DNA of 64,000 bases from Bacteroidota bacterium (GTDB lineage: Bacteria > Bacteroidota > Bacteroidia > Bacteroidales > JAAUTT01): positions 1-64,000 of the forward strand of contig JAUZOO010000007.1 in the NCBI GenBank assembly GCA_030706405.1. The letters are read 5' to 3'. Shown here in pieces: positions 53,383-62,898 of this stretch; position 1 is the stretch's first letter, and each line of letters opens with the position of its first letter. The position numbers and the translations under genes are program-made. The notes below the pieces were generated by a model. That model had not been told where the DNA came from. It did no database searches and saw only the letters and a list, made by a program, of their open reading frames with translations.

Positions 53383-54798
53383 ATGAACCGTTCGGAATTT
53401 TTTAAAATGATTGGCGGGAGCCTGGCTTTTTGGTATATGAACCCTTCGTTTGTCAGGGCAATGGCCAATCCGGAATTTACAAAGGCTCTGTTTGGCGAAG
53501 ATTTTCATTGGGGAGTAACCACCTCGGCCTATCAAATTGAGGGTGCCTGGAATGTTGATGGTAAGGGAGAGTCTATCTGGGATAGGTTTTCAAACCACGA
53601 AGGACATATCAAGGACAAAGCCACCGGCAATATTGCTTGCGATTTTTACCACCGTTATCACGACGACTTAAAACTTCTTAAAAATCTTAATTTTAAAGAT
53701 TTTCGTTTTTCTCTGGCATGGAGTCGCCTGTTGCCCGAAGGTTCAGGTAAGGTTAATCCCAAGGGTATCGACTTTTATAACCGGGTCATCGACGATTGTC
53801 TTGCTTTGGGCATTGAACCCTGGGTTACGCTGTTTCATTGGGATTTACCCCAGGCCCTTGAAGATAAGGGCGGCTGGACTTCTCGCGATATTCTTGGCTG
53901 GTTTTCGGAATATGCCGAGTTGTGTACCCGCAGCTTCGGCGACCGTGTAAAGCATTGGATGGTGTTGAATGAACCTACTGCTTTTACTACCTTGGGCTAT
54001 TTGGCAGGAATACATGCTCCGGGCCATCGCGGACTTAATAAATTTTTAGCCGCGGTTCATCACGCCTCCATGTGTCAGGCCGAAGGCGGACGGATAATTC
54101 GGAGTAATGTGCCCGAAGCCCATATAGGAACATCTTTTTCCTGTTCTTTAATTGAGCCACATAAGGCAAAACCGAGTCATCAAAAGGCTGCGAAACGTAT
54201 TGATGTGATGATGAACCGGTTGTTTATTGAGCCTTCATTGGGTATGGGGTATCCGGTGGCCGACCTTCCTTTTCTTAAAAAGCTGGATAAGTTTATGCAG
54301 CCGGGCGATATGGAAAAGTTGAAGTTCGATTTTGATTTTATCGGGTTGCAGAATTATTTTAGGGTTGAAGCCAAGCCCGGGATTATTCCATTTATATGGG
54401 CCAACCGGGTTAAACCGGACAGGGGAAAGGTTGAACTTACCGAAATGGGCTGGGAAGTTTTGCCAGAAGGAATTTATAAGATTATTAAACAGTTTAGTCG
54501 TTATCCGGTAAAGGAAATTGTTATCAGCGAAAATGGCGCGGCTTTTAATGATGTAGTTGCCGAAGGTCGCGTTCACGACTCCCAGCGTGAACATTATTTT
54601 GAGCAATATCTTAAACAGGTTTTGCGTGCAAAGAATGAAGGAGTCAATATTACCGGCTATTTTGCCTGGACATTTGTTGATAATTTTGAGTGGGCTGAAG
54701 GATTTTACCCTCGTTTTGGAATTGTATATAACGATTTTGAAAGCCAACAACGGTTGGTAAAGGATTCGGGCTTTTGGTTTCGAGATTTTTTAAAATAA
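53383..54798 (+). CDS. Glycoside hydrolase family 1 beta-glucosidase, probably exported
   Basis: The 471-residue protein has an N-terminal segment (FFKMIGGSLAFWYMNPSFVRAMA) that looks like an export signal. GH1 hallmarks follow: FHWGVTTSAYQIEGAWNVDG, GKGESIWDRFSN, LFHWDLPQALEDKGGW, the acid/base Glu197 in MVLNEPTAFT, the nucleophile Glu383 in IVISENGAAF and the aglycone-site DNFEWAEGF. It cleaves beta-glucosides or related beta-glycosides from the non-reducing end. It stands alone, divergent from the signalling operon, with no transporter adjacent. Function is secure at family level; the preferred sugar is not known. Confidence 0.93.
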   Translation: MNRSEFFKMIGGSLAFWYMNPSFVRAMANPEFTKALFGEDFHWGVTTSAYQIEGAWNVDGKGESIWDRFSNHEGHIKDKATGNIACDFYHRYHDDLKLLKNLNFKDFRFSLAWSRLLPEGSGKVNPKGIDFYNRVIDDCLALGIEPWVTLFHWDLPQALEDKGGWTSRDILGWFSEYAELCTRSFGDRVKHWMVLNEPTAFTTLGYLAGIHAPGHRGLNKFLAAVHHASMCQAEGGRIIRSNVPEAHIGTSFSCSLIEPHKAKPSHQKAAKRIDVMMNRLFIEPSLGMGYPVADLPFLKKLDKFMQPGDMEKLKFDFDFIGLQNYFRVEAKPGIIPFIWANRVKPDRGKVELTEMGWEVLPEGIYKIIKQFSRYPVKEIVISENGAAFNDVVAEGRVHDSQREHYFEQYLKQVLRAKNEGVNITGYFAWTFVDNFEWAEGFYPRFGIVYNDFESQQRLVKDSGFWFRDFLK

Positions 54799-54952
54799 AG
54801 GAAGAAAATGCCTGTTTTTAATTAGATGCAATTGTTTTGTCTAATTTTTTTAAACAAACGTGTTGTACTGTAAGCTTTTTTTATAATTTTAGACCGCTTT
54901 AAAAAGTATTACAACGAATATTCTTTATCTCAATATTTTTTACAATTGCTAA

Positions 54953-55648
54953 CTATACTACAAGCCCTGAAAGCCGGGACGGTTCCGGGGCATTTTTCGA
55001 CGCAGGTTTTCGTCGGTATAAGAAGTGCTGTTCATGGTAAAAAATCTCTATAACATCAAGGTAAATCAGGTTTGCAAGAATGTTCTCAGCCATATTTTTT
55101 GAAATCATTGTTATTTTGCAGAATTTGGAAAGGGAAACCTCGTCATTATTTTCGAGATAGCGTAATAAGTTTTTTTCTATTTCCGAGAACTCGATAAATA
55201 CTCCTTTCGGGTGATGTTGCCGTTTCCATACTTTAATCAATACGTTGTTGGCCAGAATGTTTTCGTCGGCAATGCGTATGTAGGCCGAAAGTTTTTTAGG
55301 TTCTGCCTCTGCAAAATGAGGGGCTTCGGTACTTTTTTCGACTAATACTTCAAGAACAGCTTTGCCTTCAACTGTCCACTTTTTTGTTGAAAAGTTTACG
55401 CGTGGTTTGCAGTACATTGTGGCAGCAGCCTCAACCATGTAGTATTCTTCGTCGCTTCGTATACCCGCAATATTTCCATTGTCTTTAACGCCAATGAGCA
55501 GAGTGCCGCCGTCGGTATTGGCAAAAGCCACGAGGGTCTTGGCTATTTTTCGTGAATCAGTTATGGCAAATTTGAAGTCGAGCTGTTGGTGTTCTCCTTC
55601 AGCGATTAATCTTTTTATATAATGGGCTGCTGATGTTATCTTTTGCAT
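54953..55648 (-). CDS. AlbA_2 (Schlafen-type) putative DNA-binding protein
   Basis: The frame opens at 55765, but the first 39 codons overlap the terminator of the upstream gene. The ATG at 55648 is chosen, for 231 residues. The N-terminal domain carries the AlbA_2 signature: GEHQQLDFKFAITDSRKIAK, then TLVAFANTDGGTLLIGVKDN. The C-terminal region (about 150-215) looks like a winged-helix module (FSEIEKNLLRYLENNDEVSL, SLSKFCKITMISKNMAENI). Such proteins are often transcriptional regulators or nucleic-acid enzymes of unknown target. No neighbour suggests a partner. Confidence 0.82.
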   Translation of the reverse strand: MQKITSAAHYIKRLIAEGEHQQLDFKFAITDSRKIAKTLVAFANTDGGTLLIGVKDNGNIAGIRSDEEYYMVEAAATMYCKPRVNFSTKKWTVEGKAVLEVLVEKSTEAPHFAEAEPKKLSAYIRIADENILANNVLIKVWKRQHHPKGVFIEFSEIEKNLLRYLENNDEVSLSKFCKITMISKNMAENILANLIYLDVIEIFYHEQHFLYRRKPASKNAPEPSRLSGLVV

Positions 55649-55693
55649 TGTTGACAGATGTTTCAAAATGCAAAATTGAGAAATTTTTAAAAG

Positions 55694-55720
55694 AAAAACC
55701 CCTCGTTTGTGAGGGGGTTT
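55694..55720 (-). terminator. Terminator of the DUF3857/transglutaminase operon
   Basis: CCCCTC (55699-55704) pairs with GAGGGG (from 55711) around a 6-base loop, extended by A/T pairs. A TTTTTCTTTT tail follows on the minus strand. Confidence 0.85.
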
Positions 55721-55725
55721 AGTAA

Positions 55726-57651
55726 TCAAGTTCCGGTTATTAGTTTTGGAGAAATAAGTGAGCATTGTATGCCGTCGGCAGTATTGACTTTTTCAAAAAA
55801 ATCGATGAAATCAGAGTATGCTGTGGGCGGGTACTTGCCTTTGTTTATCTGTAAAGTGCGAATATACATAAGTTGGGTTCCTTTAAGTTCGGAACGTGCA
55901 TTATATGCTCCAAGCTGAGATTCTACCTTTACCGGAAGAGGTATACGTTCTACTTTTAGGTTGTCGGGAAATTCGTAAATGACGGTGTCGACTTCGAGCG
56001 ACGGACGTTTGATAAATACGTCAGTTTTTCGATTGCGGACCCGTTCGGGAATATACCTGAAACGGTTAATGAAGTTAAGCGTAAAGGTTAAACGGGAGTT
56101 TTGTTGGGTAGCATAATTATTCAGGTTAAGCTTTAGCGTTTCTTCTATGGAAGGAATAATCGCTTTATTCTCCTTAAAGGCTGAACTTTGCAGTTCGAAG
56201 CTGGGAAGATCTAAACGATTAGAAATTATTCGTTTTTTATCTACATCGTTTGAATGCATTGTAGCTAAAGCTTCTTCATAAGTGAGCCCCCGATAATTGG
56301 TTGTAATAGTGGCATTGCCATTGCCGGTAGCGTCGAGCTTTACCTGCGAAGTACATGTTTTTTGGTTTTCGTTTATGCCGTAGATTCTAGTGTGAACCAG
56401 CTTGCTCGCATTTTTGTCTATAATAAGGACATCCCGGTCATCGGTAAAATCTCCAGTATAGCCACACGGAAGCCGTTGGTTAGTGCATTCTAACCAAAGC
56501 GTATCGTTTTTGAGAGGAATACATAAAAAAGCGTGGTTAAAATAAACGTAGGGAAATTCTTTAATTATATTGGGCTCATTATTCCCTGCATTAACCCATG
56601 TTGCATACGATTTAATTCCTGCCACATCCAACATCGATTTCATATAATTGGTAAGCGCTTTGCAATCGCCGTACGATAGCCTGTCTACAGTTGCTGCATC
56701 TATTGTTTGAAGTCCTCCAATTCCAATCTGGATACTTACGTACCGAGTTTTGGATTGCATATATTCATAAATCTTTTGGATTTTATCAATATCGCTATTG
56801 GCGTTTTCGATTAGCTGTTTAATCGTTTTTTTTGTTGTTTCCGGGAGGTTATTTCTGTTCTCTTCCAGCGAGTAGCACCAGTTTCCAAAGTTTTGCCAAG
56901 AGGTAAGGTCACATTTGTAATGATCCAATTCAAAGCTGTTTGCAGCCGTGGTTACAGATGGCTCATATTCTCTCGAATAATAGCTGTATGGTTCTTTTAT
57001 AAGAGCCTTCAGATTTAATACTTCCCAGTAGTAGCTGTCATTTTTGACATCTGACGATATCTTTACTTTATTAGTTAGATTTTTTTCGAGATATCTGAAT
57101 TGAAAACCTTTGGGAGTTATTACTTTAAATGAAGACTTTTCGATGGCGATATTATAATCTTTATAAGGAACCCATGCCGGAAAATAATACAGACTGTTAT
57201 AAGAAATCTCATAAGAATACTCTACGGTAAAGGGTATTGTGCGTGTTTTGGGGTCGATGTATTTAACCCGTCTGTCTTCATATAGAGAATATCCCGAAAT
57301 TGCACTATGATCTATTATGTCCTCCGATTTGATGCGTTTAATCTGTTCTCCGTTCTCATCGAAAACTCGTCCTTTGATATCCGAAATGTGAGAGTATTTA
57401 TTGTAATTTTCAGCAAATTCCGCATCTTCTAACCCGTTTTTATTGAGTACAGTGATTGCGCATTTAACTTTAAGCGTTGCACTGTTTTCAGAATTTACTT
57501 CAAAAACCATTTCTTCGCTACGAACCACTGAGCGGGCATTTTCTTTAAGGTCTTTAGGTAGATCTGAAATTTTATAAAGAATGTCTTTGGCGAAAAGGTT
57601 GCTAAATGTGCTTGATAAGATGCATATAATCAGTATTATGTTTTTTTTCAT
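55726..57651 (-). CDS. Secreted DUF3857/transglutaminase-fold protein with intact Cys-His
   Basis: The 641-residue protein has a signal peptide (MKKNIILIICILSSTFSNLF), an N-terminal DUF3857 beta domain (about 40-200), a transglutaminase-like core (about 270-400) and a C-terminal DUF3858-like beta domain. The core carries Cys330 in LSYGDCKALTNYM and His373 in VYFNHAFLC, and Glu388 in LWLECTNQ takes the place of the usual Asp. The fold is used by cysteine peptidases and transglutaminases outside the cytoplasm; the reaction is not known for this family. It follows its paralogue by 6 bases and is thus co-expressed with it. Confidence 0.85.
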   Translation of the reverse strand: MKKNIILIICILSSTFSNLFAKDILYKISDLPKDLKENARSVVRSEEMVFEVNSENSATLKVKCAITVLNKNGLEDAEFAENYNKYSHISDIKGRVFDENGEQIKRIKSEDIIDHSAISGYSLYEDRRVKYIDPKTRTIPFTVEYSYEISYNSLYYFPAWVPYKDYNIAIEKSSFKVITPKGFQFRYLEKNLTNKVKISSDVKNDSYYWEVLNLKALIKEPYSYYSREYEPSVTTAANSFELDHYKCDLTSWQNFGNWCYSLEENRNNLPETTKKTIKQLIENANSDIDKIQKIYEYMQSKTRYVSIQIGIGGLQTIDAATVDRLSYGDCKALTNYMKSMLDVAGIKSYATWVNAGNNEPNIIKEFPYVYFNHAFLCIPLKNDTLWLECTNQRLPCGYTGDFTDDRDVLIIDKNASKLVHTRIYGINENQKTCTSQVKLDATGNGNATITTNYRGLTYEEALATMHSNDVDKKRIISNRLDLPSFELQSSAFKENKAIIPSIEETLKLNLNNYATQQNSRLTFTLNFINRFRYIPERVRNRKTDVFIKRPSLEVDTVIYEFPDNLKVERIPLPVKVESQLGAYNARSELKGTQLMYIRTLQINKGKYPPTAYSDFIDFFEKVNTADGIQCSLISPKLITGT

Positions 57652-57657
57652 GGAATG

Positions 57658-59538
57658 TTATATTTTTTTTAAAACAATAGATTCGCTTTCTTTTTTAACC
57701 ACTTCCGAGTAAAAGGAGCGAAGGTTGGCATAATCGGCTTCGGTGAATATCGTTTTGTTAATCTGTAGTTTGCAAGTAAGGTTAACGCTGTTGCCATTGG
57801 TAGAAAGTTGGTAGGTTAGGCTTGCTCCATTGTCTGGTAATCTCATGATAACAGATTTGGGAAGTTCAGACACTTCATACCCTTCCGGTAGGCTAAGTTT
57901 AAACATATGAGTGGACTCTGTGCGGTAAGTGAAATCTACCGGATATTTTCGGTCTTCAAGTTTAAACGGATTTTCCGTAATTCGTTCATAAGCCATAGGG
58001 TTTATGTATAGTAAGTTGTCTGATTTCGATACGTAGTTTTTAATTTTTACATCGTAATTTTCATAGAGCGGCAGGTAGATGCTGTCGGCATTTGATAGCT
58101 TGCAACTTTGAACCTGAAGGCCGGTGTGTGTTTTTTCAAAATCTTTCAAATATTCGTCTTGCCCGTTAAATTTTTCATATTTTTTTCTGAAGTTGAAGGC
58201 CGAGTAATCATATCTGACTGCTGATATTTTCCCGGTTAGAATATTTTCGGGCTCCAGTTTTAGTTCGTATTGGGTTATTTTCTTTTGTTTTTTGTCGGTG
58301 ATCAGATCAACCCATTCAGATTTATTACTGTTGATGATTCTTCCTCGCCAGTTGACACATCTTTCCGGTATTAATCCGGCAGGCATAAGATCTTCGGTTG
58401 CATCCAACAGATATGGCTGTTCTCCTATTTTAGTATAGGCAATAACATAATTGAGTTTATTGTAGCTTGGAAATACAGGTGAAAGAATGCCATTTTCGCG
58501 AGTGCTTAGTGCTACCGGATAGGCGTCTAAGTCAAGCTTTTTTAATAGCTGAACTAATATCAGGTTGATGTCAGCAGAGTTTCCTATTTTTTTATTGAAT
58601 GCGGTATTAAGGAGGTTATTTGTTGTGAAGATTTGTTTTTCTTCGTTCCATTTAACTTTTTTAACGGCTTCAAATGCGGCTTTCATTTTTTCAATTGGAG
58701 AGGTGTACTTCTTTTCAATTTCTTTGGCTGTGCTGTTAAGAAACATTGTTCCGGAGAGTGTTTTCCCAAAATATTCATGATTAAGTAAGAGCTCGTTCAC
58801 TGCCTCCCACGATGTGGTGTATGATTTATAATATCCGGGAATATTAATATCCAGAATGTCGATTTCAAATTTGGTAATGTAGTTCTCGATCGAGTTCATA
58901 TAGGGTTCCTTTTTAAAGGCTGGCATGTTCTTGGCAACCCAACGCATATCCGAGTTCTCGGAAAGTGATTCATATCCGAAAAAGTTTTTTCGAAAAGAGA
59001 TATACTGATTGGGCTCGATTACCAGTTCGCTCCATTTGACGGGAATCTCATTCTGAAATTTCCATTCCGAAGGTAATCCCGGGAAATAGAACATTAAATC
59101 GATTATTGAGCCTTCTTTTACATTGGGCATAGCCACTCTTATTCGGTAATAATCATCGTTTACCCGTTCTTTAAAGATGGATTCGGATTTTAGCTTGTCC
59201 GTCACAATTTCATTGTTGACAAGATTATAGGTTATCCCCTTAATATTAGCCTTGGATGAGGTCGGGAATATTTGGTCTCCCCAATGCTCGCCTTCTTTTT
59301 TTAAGATTTTGATACGCAAAGTACGGGTAAACTGTAATTGATTGGCATCAAAATAGCCATAGTCGCATAATACTACGGCCTCGGCGCTGGTATCTGCCGG
59401 ATAGACTTTCATTAACAGATCTTCCTTGTCTATTTTCCCAAATTTTACAGGGGCCTTTTGAGCAAAGGTTGCATTAAACAAGAAATTAAGGAAGACAATA
59501 AACAAAACAGGCTTTAAAGTAATTTGTTTAAGTAACAT
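57658..59538 (-). CDS. Secreted DUF3857/transglutaminase-fold protein lacking catalytic Cys and His
   Basis: The 626-residue protein has a signal peptide ending near NATFAQK, a DUF3857 domain (about 45-210), a transglutaminase-like region (about 260-410) and a C-terminal beta domain. At the place of the catalytic Cys stands Ser321 (KIGNSADINLILVQLL). The usual FNH segment reads KLNYVIAY, so the His is also missing, while the Asp is kept (YLLDATED). It is therefore probably a non-enzymatic paralogue that binds the same kind of ligand or partner. The catalytic paralogue follows by 6 bases. Confidence 0.83.
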   Translation of the reverse strand: MLLKQITLKPVLFIVFLNFLFNATFAQKAPVKFGKIDKEDLLMKVYPADTSAEAVVLCDYGYFDANQLQFTRTLRIKILKKEGEHWGDQIFPTSSKANIKGITYNLVNNEIVTDKLKSESIFKERVNDDYYRIRVAMPNVKEGSIIDLMFYFPGLPSEWKFQNEIPVKWSELVIEPNQYISFRKNFFGYESLSENSDMRWVAKNMPAFKKEPYMNSIENYITKFEIDILDINIPGYYKSYTTSWEAVNELLLNHEYFGKTLSGTMFLNSTAKEIEKKYTSPIEKMKAAFEAVKKVKWNEEKQIFTTNNLLNTAFNKKIGNSADINLILVQLLKKLDLDAYPVALSTRENGILSPVFPSYNKLNYVIAYTKIGEQPYLLDATEDLMPAGLIPERCVNWRGRIINSNKSEWVDLITDKKQKKITQYELKLEPENILTGKISAVRYDYSAFNFRKKYEKFNGQDEYLKDFEKTHTGLQVQSCKLSNADSIYLPLYENYDVKIKNYVSKSDNLLYINPMAYERITENPFKLEDRKYPVDFTYRTESTHMFKLSLPEGYEVSELPKSVIMRLPDNGASLTYQLSTNGNSVNLTCKLQINKTIFTEADYANLRSFYSEVVKKESESIVLKKI

Positions 59539-59727
59539 GAGAATATTGGTTTGAAGGTTAAGTGGTTTGTGTTTAAATGTTTGTAATGGATGTTTAAGAG
59601 GATGTGTTTACTGATAACTTAAGCATCGTTTAAAATTAAAAGTAGTTAATTTGACTAAAAAACAAATAAAAATTTATCACATTTCTTTTACAATTGAGAT
59701 ATTTGTGGCCATTTAAATAAAGATAAT

Positions 59728-60291
59728 ATGCAGGACGATATAGAAAAAGCGCTGACAGTGTTGAAAAATGGAGGAATTATCCTTTATCCTACCGATACCG
59801 TTTGGGGTATTGGATGTGATGCTTCCAATGCTGAAGCAGTAAAGAAGATTTATGAGCTCAAACAACGTGAGGAAACTAAAAGCATGCTCGTGTTGGTGGA
59901 CAATCCTGACAGGATACTTCGTCATGTTAAGGAAGTGCCGGAAATGGCCTGGCAGCTTATCGAGCTTAACGATAAACCAATGACCATTATTTATCCGGGT
60001 GCGGTAAATCTTGCCAAAAATCTCGTCAGCCCAGATGGAACCATTGGTATTCGTGTTGCTAATGACGAGTTTTGCCAAAAACTTATTTCGCGGTTAAACA
60101 GGCCATTGGTTTCAACTTCTGCCAATATTAGCGGAAAGCCTTCTCCTGGTATCTTTCACGAAATTGCTGAAGAAATTAAAGACGGTGTCGATTATGTTGT
60201 TAGCTGGCGGCAGGATGATCTGGCAACGGCTTCACCTTCTTCAATTATTAAGCTGGGACTGAATGGGGAGATTGAAATAATAAGAAAATGA
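59728..60291 (+). CDS. tsaC: L-threonylcarbamoyladenylate synthase (YrdC/Sua5 domain)
   Basis: The 187-residue protein is a single YrdC domain. Hallmarks are GGIILYPTDTVWGIGCDASN, KIYELKQREETKSMLVLVD, the PMTIIYPG segment, GTIGIRVANDEFCQKLI and RPLVSTSANISGKPSPG. It makes threonylcarbamoyl-AMP from threonine, bicarbonate and ATP for the t6A37 modification of ANN-decoding tRNAs. Length is that of the short TsaC form. It stands alone and converges on the DUF2807 lipoprotein gene. Confidence 0.95.
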   Translation: MQDDIEKALTVLKNGGIILYPTDTVWGIGCDASNAEAVKKIYELKQREETKSMLVLVDNPDRILRHVKEVPEMAWQLIELNDKPMTIIYPGAVNLAKNLVSPDGTIGIRVANDEFCQKLISRLNRPLVSTSANISGKPSPGIFHEIAEEIKDGVDYVVSWRQDDLATASPSSIIKLGLNGEIEIIRK

Positions 60292-60304
60292 AAGCTTCGA
60301 TTTG

Positions 60305-60348
60305 AAAGGCACATTTGCCAGGTTTATAAACCTAGCAAATGTGCCTTT
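60305..60348. terminator. Bidirectional terminator between tsaC and the DUF2807 gene
   Basis: Perfect 14-base arms (60305-60318 and 60335-60348) enclose a second perfect palindrome (60320-60333), and the ends are A-rich and T-rich. It serves two convergent genes. Confidence 0.88.
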
Positions 60349-60351
60349 GTT

Positions 60352-61071
60352 TTATAATGATTTCAGTTTCCCAGAACCTGCAGTTGAAGAGTTAATTGCA
60401 GGGCGACCTTTATAGTAAACGTCTCCGCTTCCGGCAATCTGAACATCTAATTTTTCGGTTACGTAAACTTTGCACGAGCCTGAGCCCGCAATCTCAATTT
60501 TAGCGTTCTTCGTGGATAAATTTTCAGTTAAAATATCGCCAGAACCTGCAATTTCGATGTTGAGCGATTCAATGCTTTCTTTCCCGGAAAGATGGATAGA
60601 TCCACTCCCTGCAATTTCTGATTTAACCCCTGAAGCTTTAAGTTCAGCAATTTTTATAGATCCGCTTCCGGCAATGTTTAGTTTTAAGTCGGAAGTTTCT
60701 ATCGAACTTTCGGCATTAATGGAACCCGAGCCGGATATTTCCAGATTTTTGACTTCTTCCATAGAAATATAGATTGTGATCTTGCCAATATGCCATGTGC
60801 CGGGTCTGGTCTTGATAATCAGTTTGGACCCATTCAGCTTAGTGATAATTTTTTCGAGGTCAGATGCTGCTCCTTCCAGTGTGAGCTTTTGTTCTCCCTG
60901 GGTTAGTCTGACGTCGGCAGATACGCCAAGGTCAATGCCATCAAATGTGTTTAACGAACGTTCTTCTTTTTTTAGATTTTTATCGGTTGAAGATGAGCTT
61001 ATGCTGCAATTGCTACAAGATGTAACGATTAGCAATGAAACGGAGAGAAGAAAACCGGATAATTTTTTCAT
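60352..61071 (-). CDS. DUF2807 (head-GIN type) lipoprotein with repeated GSG beta-helix turns
   Basis: The 239-residue protein has a lipoprotein signal (Cys19 in IVTSC). The body starts with RSLNTFDGIDLGVSADVRLT, the family hallmark, and contains seven regularly spaced [SA]GSG turns (ISGSGSI, IAGSGSI, IAGSGDI, IAGSGDV and others), which predict a right-handed beta helix. Members sit on the Bacteroidota envelope; the ligand is unknown. A bidirectional terminator lies at its end. Confidence 0.88.
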   Translation of the reverse strand: MKKLSGFLLSVSLLIVTSCSNCSISSSSTDKNLKKEERSLNTFDGIDLGVSADVRLTQGEQKLTLEGAASDLEKIITKLNGSKLIIKTRPGTWHIGKITIYISMEEVKNLEISGSGSINAESSIETSDLKLNIAGSGSIKIAELKASGVKSEIAGSGSIHLSGKESIESLNIEIAGSGDILTENLSTKNAKIEIAGSGSCKVYVTEKLDVQIAGSGDVYYKGRPAINSSTAGSGKLKSL

Positions 61072-61184
61072 GACGTTTAATTTAAACTGATAATTACAGG
61101 GTATTTACTTTTTGTTAAAGTAAATGTATTAAAATTTTATCAGATGTAGAACGTCTATGTAACTTTTTAGAGGTCAGTTGAATT

Positions 61185-61709
61185 CTAAAGGTATAGGTCG
61201 AGCAATCCTTCAGGAGCGTTAATCAGAATTTCTTTTTTACGATGATTGACCTTAACGATAATTTCGTTGGATACGGGAATGAGAATTTCACGTTCGCCGC
61301 TAACCACGCTGAATAAGAGGTTTTGGTTGTAGTCCAGCAGCTGATCAATAGTGCCTAACGCTCCGGTTTTCTTGTCCGTTACTTTATAGCCGGTAAGCAT
61401 GTTGGGCGAAATGTCATCTTCCTGACCGTCGCCTGCTTTGGATTTTAGTTGATAAACTTTGGATGTGACAAATTCCTTTGCTTTTTCGGAGGTATTTACA
61501 TCTTCAAAGCCGATAATAGCAGAGGTGTCGGAGGAAATGTTCAGGGAGGAAATGAAAAAAGGAACCAGTAATCCGTCGATGTCGAGGAGTACCGATTCCC
61601 AATTATTTATTTCTTCGCTAAGAAAAGATTCCGCTACCAATATATATTCGCCTTTGTACCCGTGAAGTTTGGCGAGTGTACCTATAAGCTGGCAGTCGGA
61701 CTTGTCCAT
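61185..61709 (-). CDS. rimM: Ribosome maturation factor RimM
   Basis: The 174-residue protein has the RimM N-terminal barrel (IGTLAKLHGYKGEYILVAES, SEKAKEFVTSKVYQLKS) and a C-terminal PRC barrel (LTGYKVTDKKTGALGTIDQL, ILIPVSNEIIVKVNHRKKEI). It assists assembly of the 30S head by binding S19. It lies 11 bases after rpsP, the usual gene pair, and is expected to be co-transcribed with it. The GYKGE loop replaces the more common GLKGE, which is within family variation. Confidence 0.95.
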   Translation of the reverse strand: MDKSDCQLIGTLAKLHGYKGEYILVAESFLSEEINNWESVLLDIDGLLVPFFISSLNISSDTSAIIGFEDVNTSEKAKEFVTSKVYQLKSKAGDGQEDDISPNMLTGYKVTDKKTGALGTIDQLLDYNQNLLFSVVSGEREILIPVSNEIIVKVNHRKKEILINAPEGLLDLYL

Positions 61710-61720
61710 TAGCCTTAAAA

Positions 61721-62245
61721 TTATTCAGCAGCAGGAGCTTCTGTACTTTCGCCGGCTTCTTCAGCAGGTTTTGCAGCAGCAGCTTTTTCAGCTAATTTCT
61801 GAGCAATAGCAGCAGCTTTGGCTTCTTTTACTTTAGCTTCAGCTTCGAGACGTTCTTTCTTCGCAGCTTCTTTGCTCTTGTTGTCTTGTTCTTTAGCAGC
61901 TAATAACAGGTTTTCTTTGTTTTTCAACCAAGCCTGAAATTTTTCTTCAGCTACTTCTAAGGTAAAGGCACCTTTTTTAGCACCTTCAAGAAGGTGCTTT
62001 TTCATGAGTACACCGCTTTTCGAAAGAAGAGTGCGGGTAGTATCAGTAGGTTGAGCGCCTTTCTGTAGCCAATCCAAAGCCTTGTCGAAATCGAATTCAA
62101 CGGTGGCAGGATTTGTGTTTGGGTTGTAAACGCCCAAACGTTCAATGTATCGGCCATCACGTGGCGCCCGGCTATCAGCTACTACAATGTGATAAAAAGG
62201 ATAACCTTTTTTTCCATGACGTGTTAATCTGATTTTTACGGACAT
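61721..62245 (-). CDS. rpsP: 30S ribosomal protein S16 with long charged C-terminal extension
   Basis: Residues 1-80 are canonical S16 ([40 protein letters not shown]). The protein then continues for about 95 residues of Ala/Lys/Glu-rich helix ([20 protein letters not shown] and beyond), to 174 residues in total. Long S16 tails of this kind are common in Bacteroidota; their role is not known. It is followed by rimM after 11 bases. A TATCTTTG -7 box precedes it. Confidence 0.97.
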   Translation of the reverse strand: MSVKIRLTRHGKKGYPFYHIVVADSRAPRDGRYIERLGVYNPNTNPATVEFDFDKALDWLQKGAQPTDTTRTLLSKSGVLMKKHLLEGAKKGAFTLEVAEEKFQAWLKNKENLLLAAKEQDNKSKEAAKKERLEAEAKVKEAKAAAIAQKLAEKAAAAKPAEEAGESTEAPAAE

Positions 62246-62292
62246 ACGTTACGTTTTAATGATTAAATTATTATTTTTTAAAATTGTGGCTG

Positions 62293-62322
62293 CAAAGATA
62301 TGGATTTATTCATGGATAGAAA
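62293..62322 (-). promoter_or_regulatory. Candidate rpsP-rimM promoter
   Basis: On the minus strand a TATCTTTG -7 box (62293-62300) follows a TTTC (-33-like, 62319-62322) by 18 bases, about 48 bases before the start codon. Two direct copies of AATGCCGGATT (plus-strand reading; 62327-62337 and 62344-62354) lie just upstream. Confidence 0.55.
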
Positions 62323-62457
62323 GAAAAATGCCGGATTTTTTAAAATGCCGGATTCGTTATTTCTCCTTAACTTGCATTGATATGACTATTGGACCTCAGA
62401 AAATCGTTTAAAGTACTAATAAGCCTTTCGAAGTTTTAACCCTTAACGTTTTTAATT

Positions 62458-62838
62458 ATGGAACAGATATCGAATGTAGTAAACTGGTTTGAGATACCAG
62501 TAACCGATTTCGAACGTGCCCGTAAATTTTACGCAGCCATCTACGAAAAGGAACTGCAAGAAATGGAGATGGGCCCTTTACGTATGGGCTTTTTGCCTAT
62601 GGATACCCGCACAGGCATTGGTGGAGCAATTTGTCGTGGTGAGGGGTATGTACCTTCGCAAAATGGAACGTTAGTATACCTTAATGCCGGTACCGACCTT
62701 ACCAATATGCTAAATCGTATTGAACCTGCCGGAGGACTGGTTGTCCTTCCCAAAACATTGATTACCGAAGAGATTGGCTATTATGCAATTTTTGTCGATT
62801 CGGAAGGGAATAAAGTGGCATTGCACTCGCCAAAGTAA
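62458..62838 (+). CDS. VOC (glyoxalase/bleomycin-resistance fold) family protein
   Basis: The 126-residue protein has the VOC beta-alpha-beta-beta-beta pattern: VVNWFEIPVTDFERARKFYA at the start and GYYAIFVDSEGNKVALHSPK at the end. It is a PhnB/YdeN-like single module, likely forming a dimer with a metal or small-molecule site. The substrate is unknown. A terminator follows directly. Confidence 0.88.
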   Translation: MEQISNVVNWFEIPVTDFERARKFYAAIYEKELQEMEMGPLRMGFLPMDTRTGIGGAICRGEGYVPSQNGTLVYLNAGTDLTNMLNRIEPAGGLVVLPKTLITEEIGYYAIFVDSEGNKVALHSPK

Positions 62839-62863
62839 AGTGTTTGTTGTAATTGTAACGAAG

Positions 62864-62898
62864 GCTCACAGATGGACTAATTCTCTGTGAGCTTTTTT
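62864..62898 (+). terminator. Terminator of the VOC gene
   Basis: GCTCACAGA (62864-62872) pairs with TCTGTGAGC (62884-62892) and is followed by six T. Confidence 0.88.
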
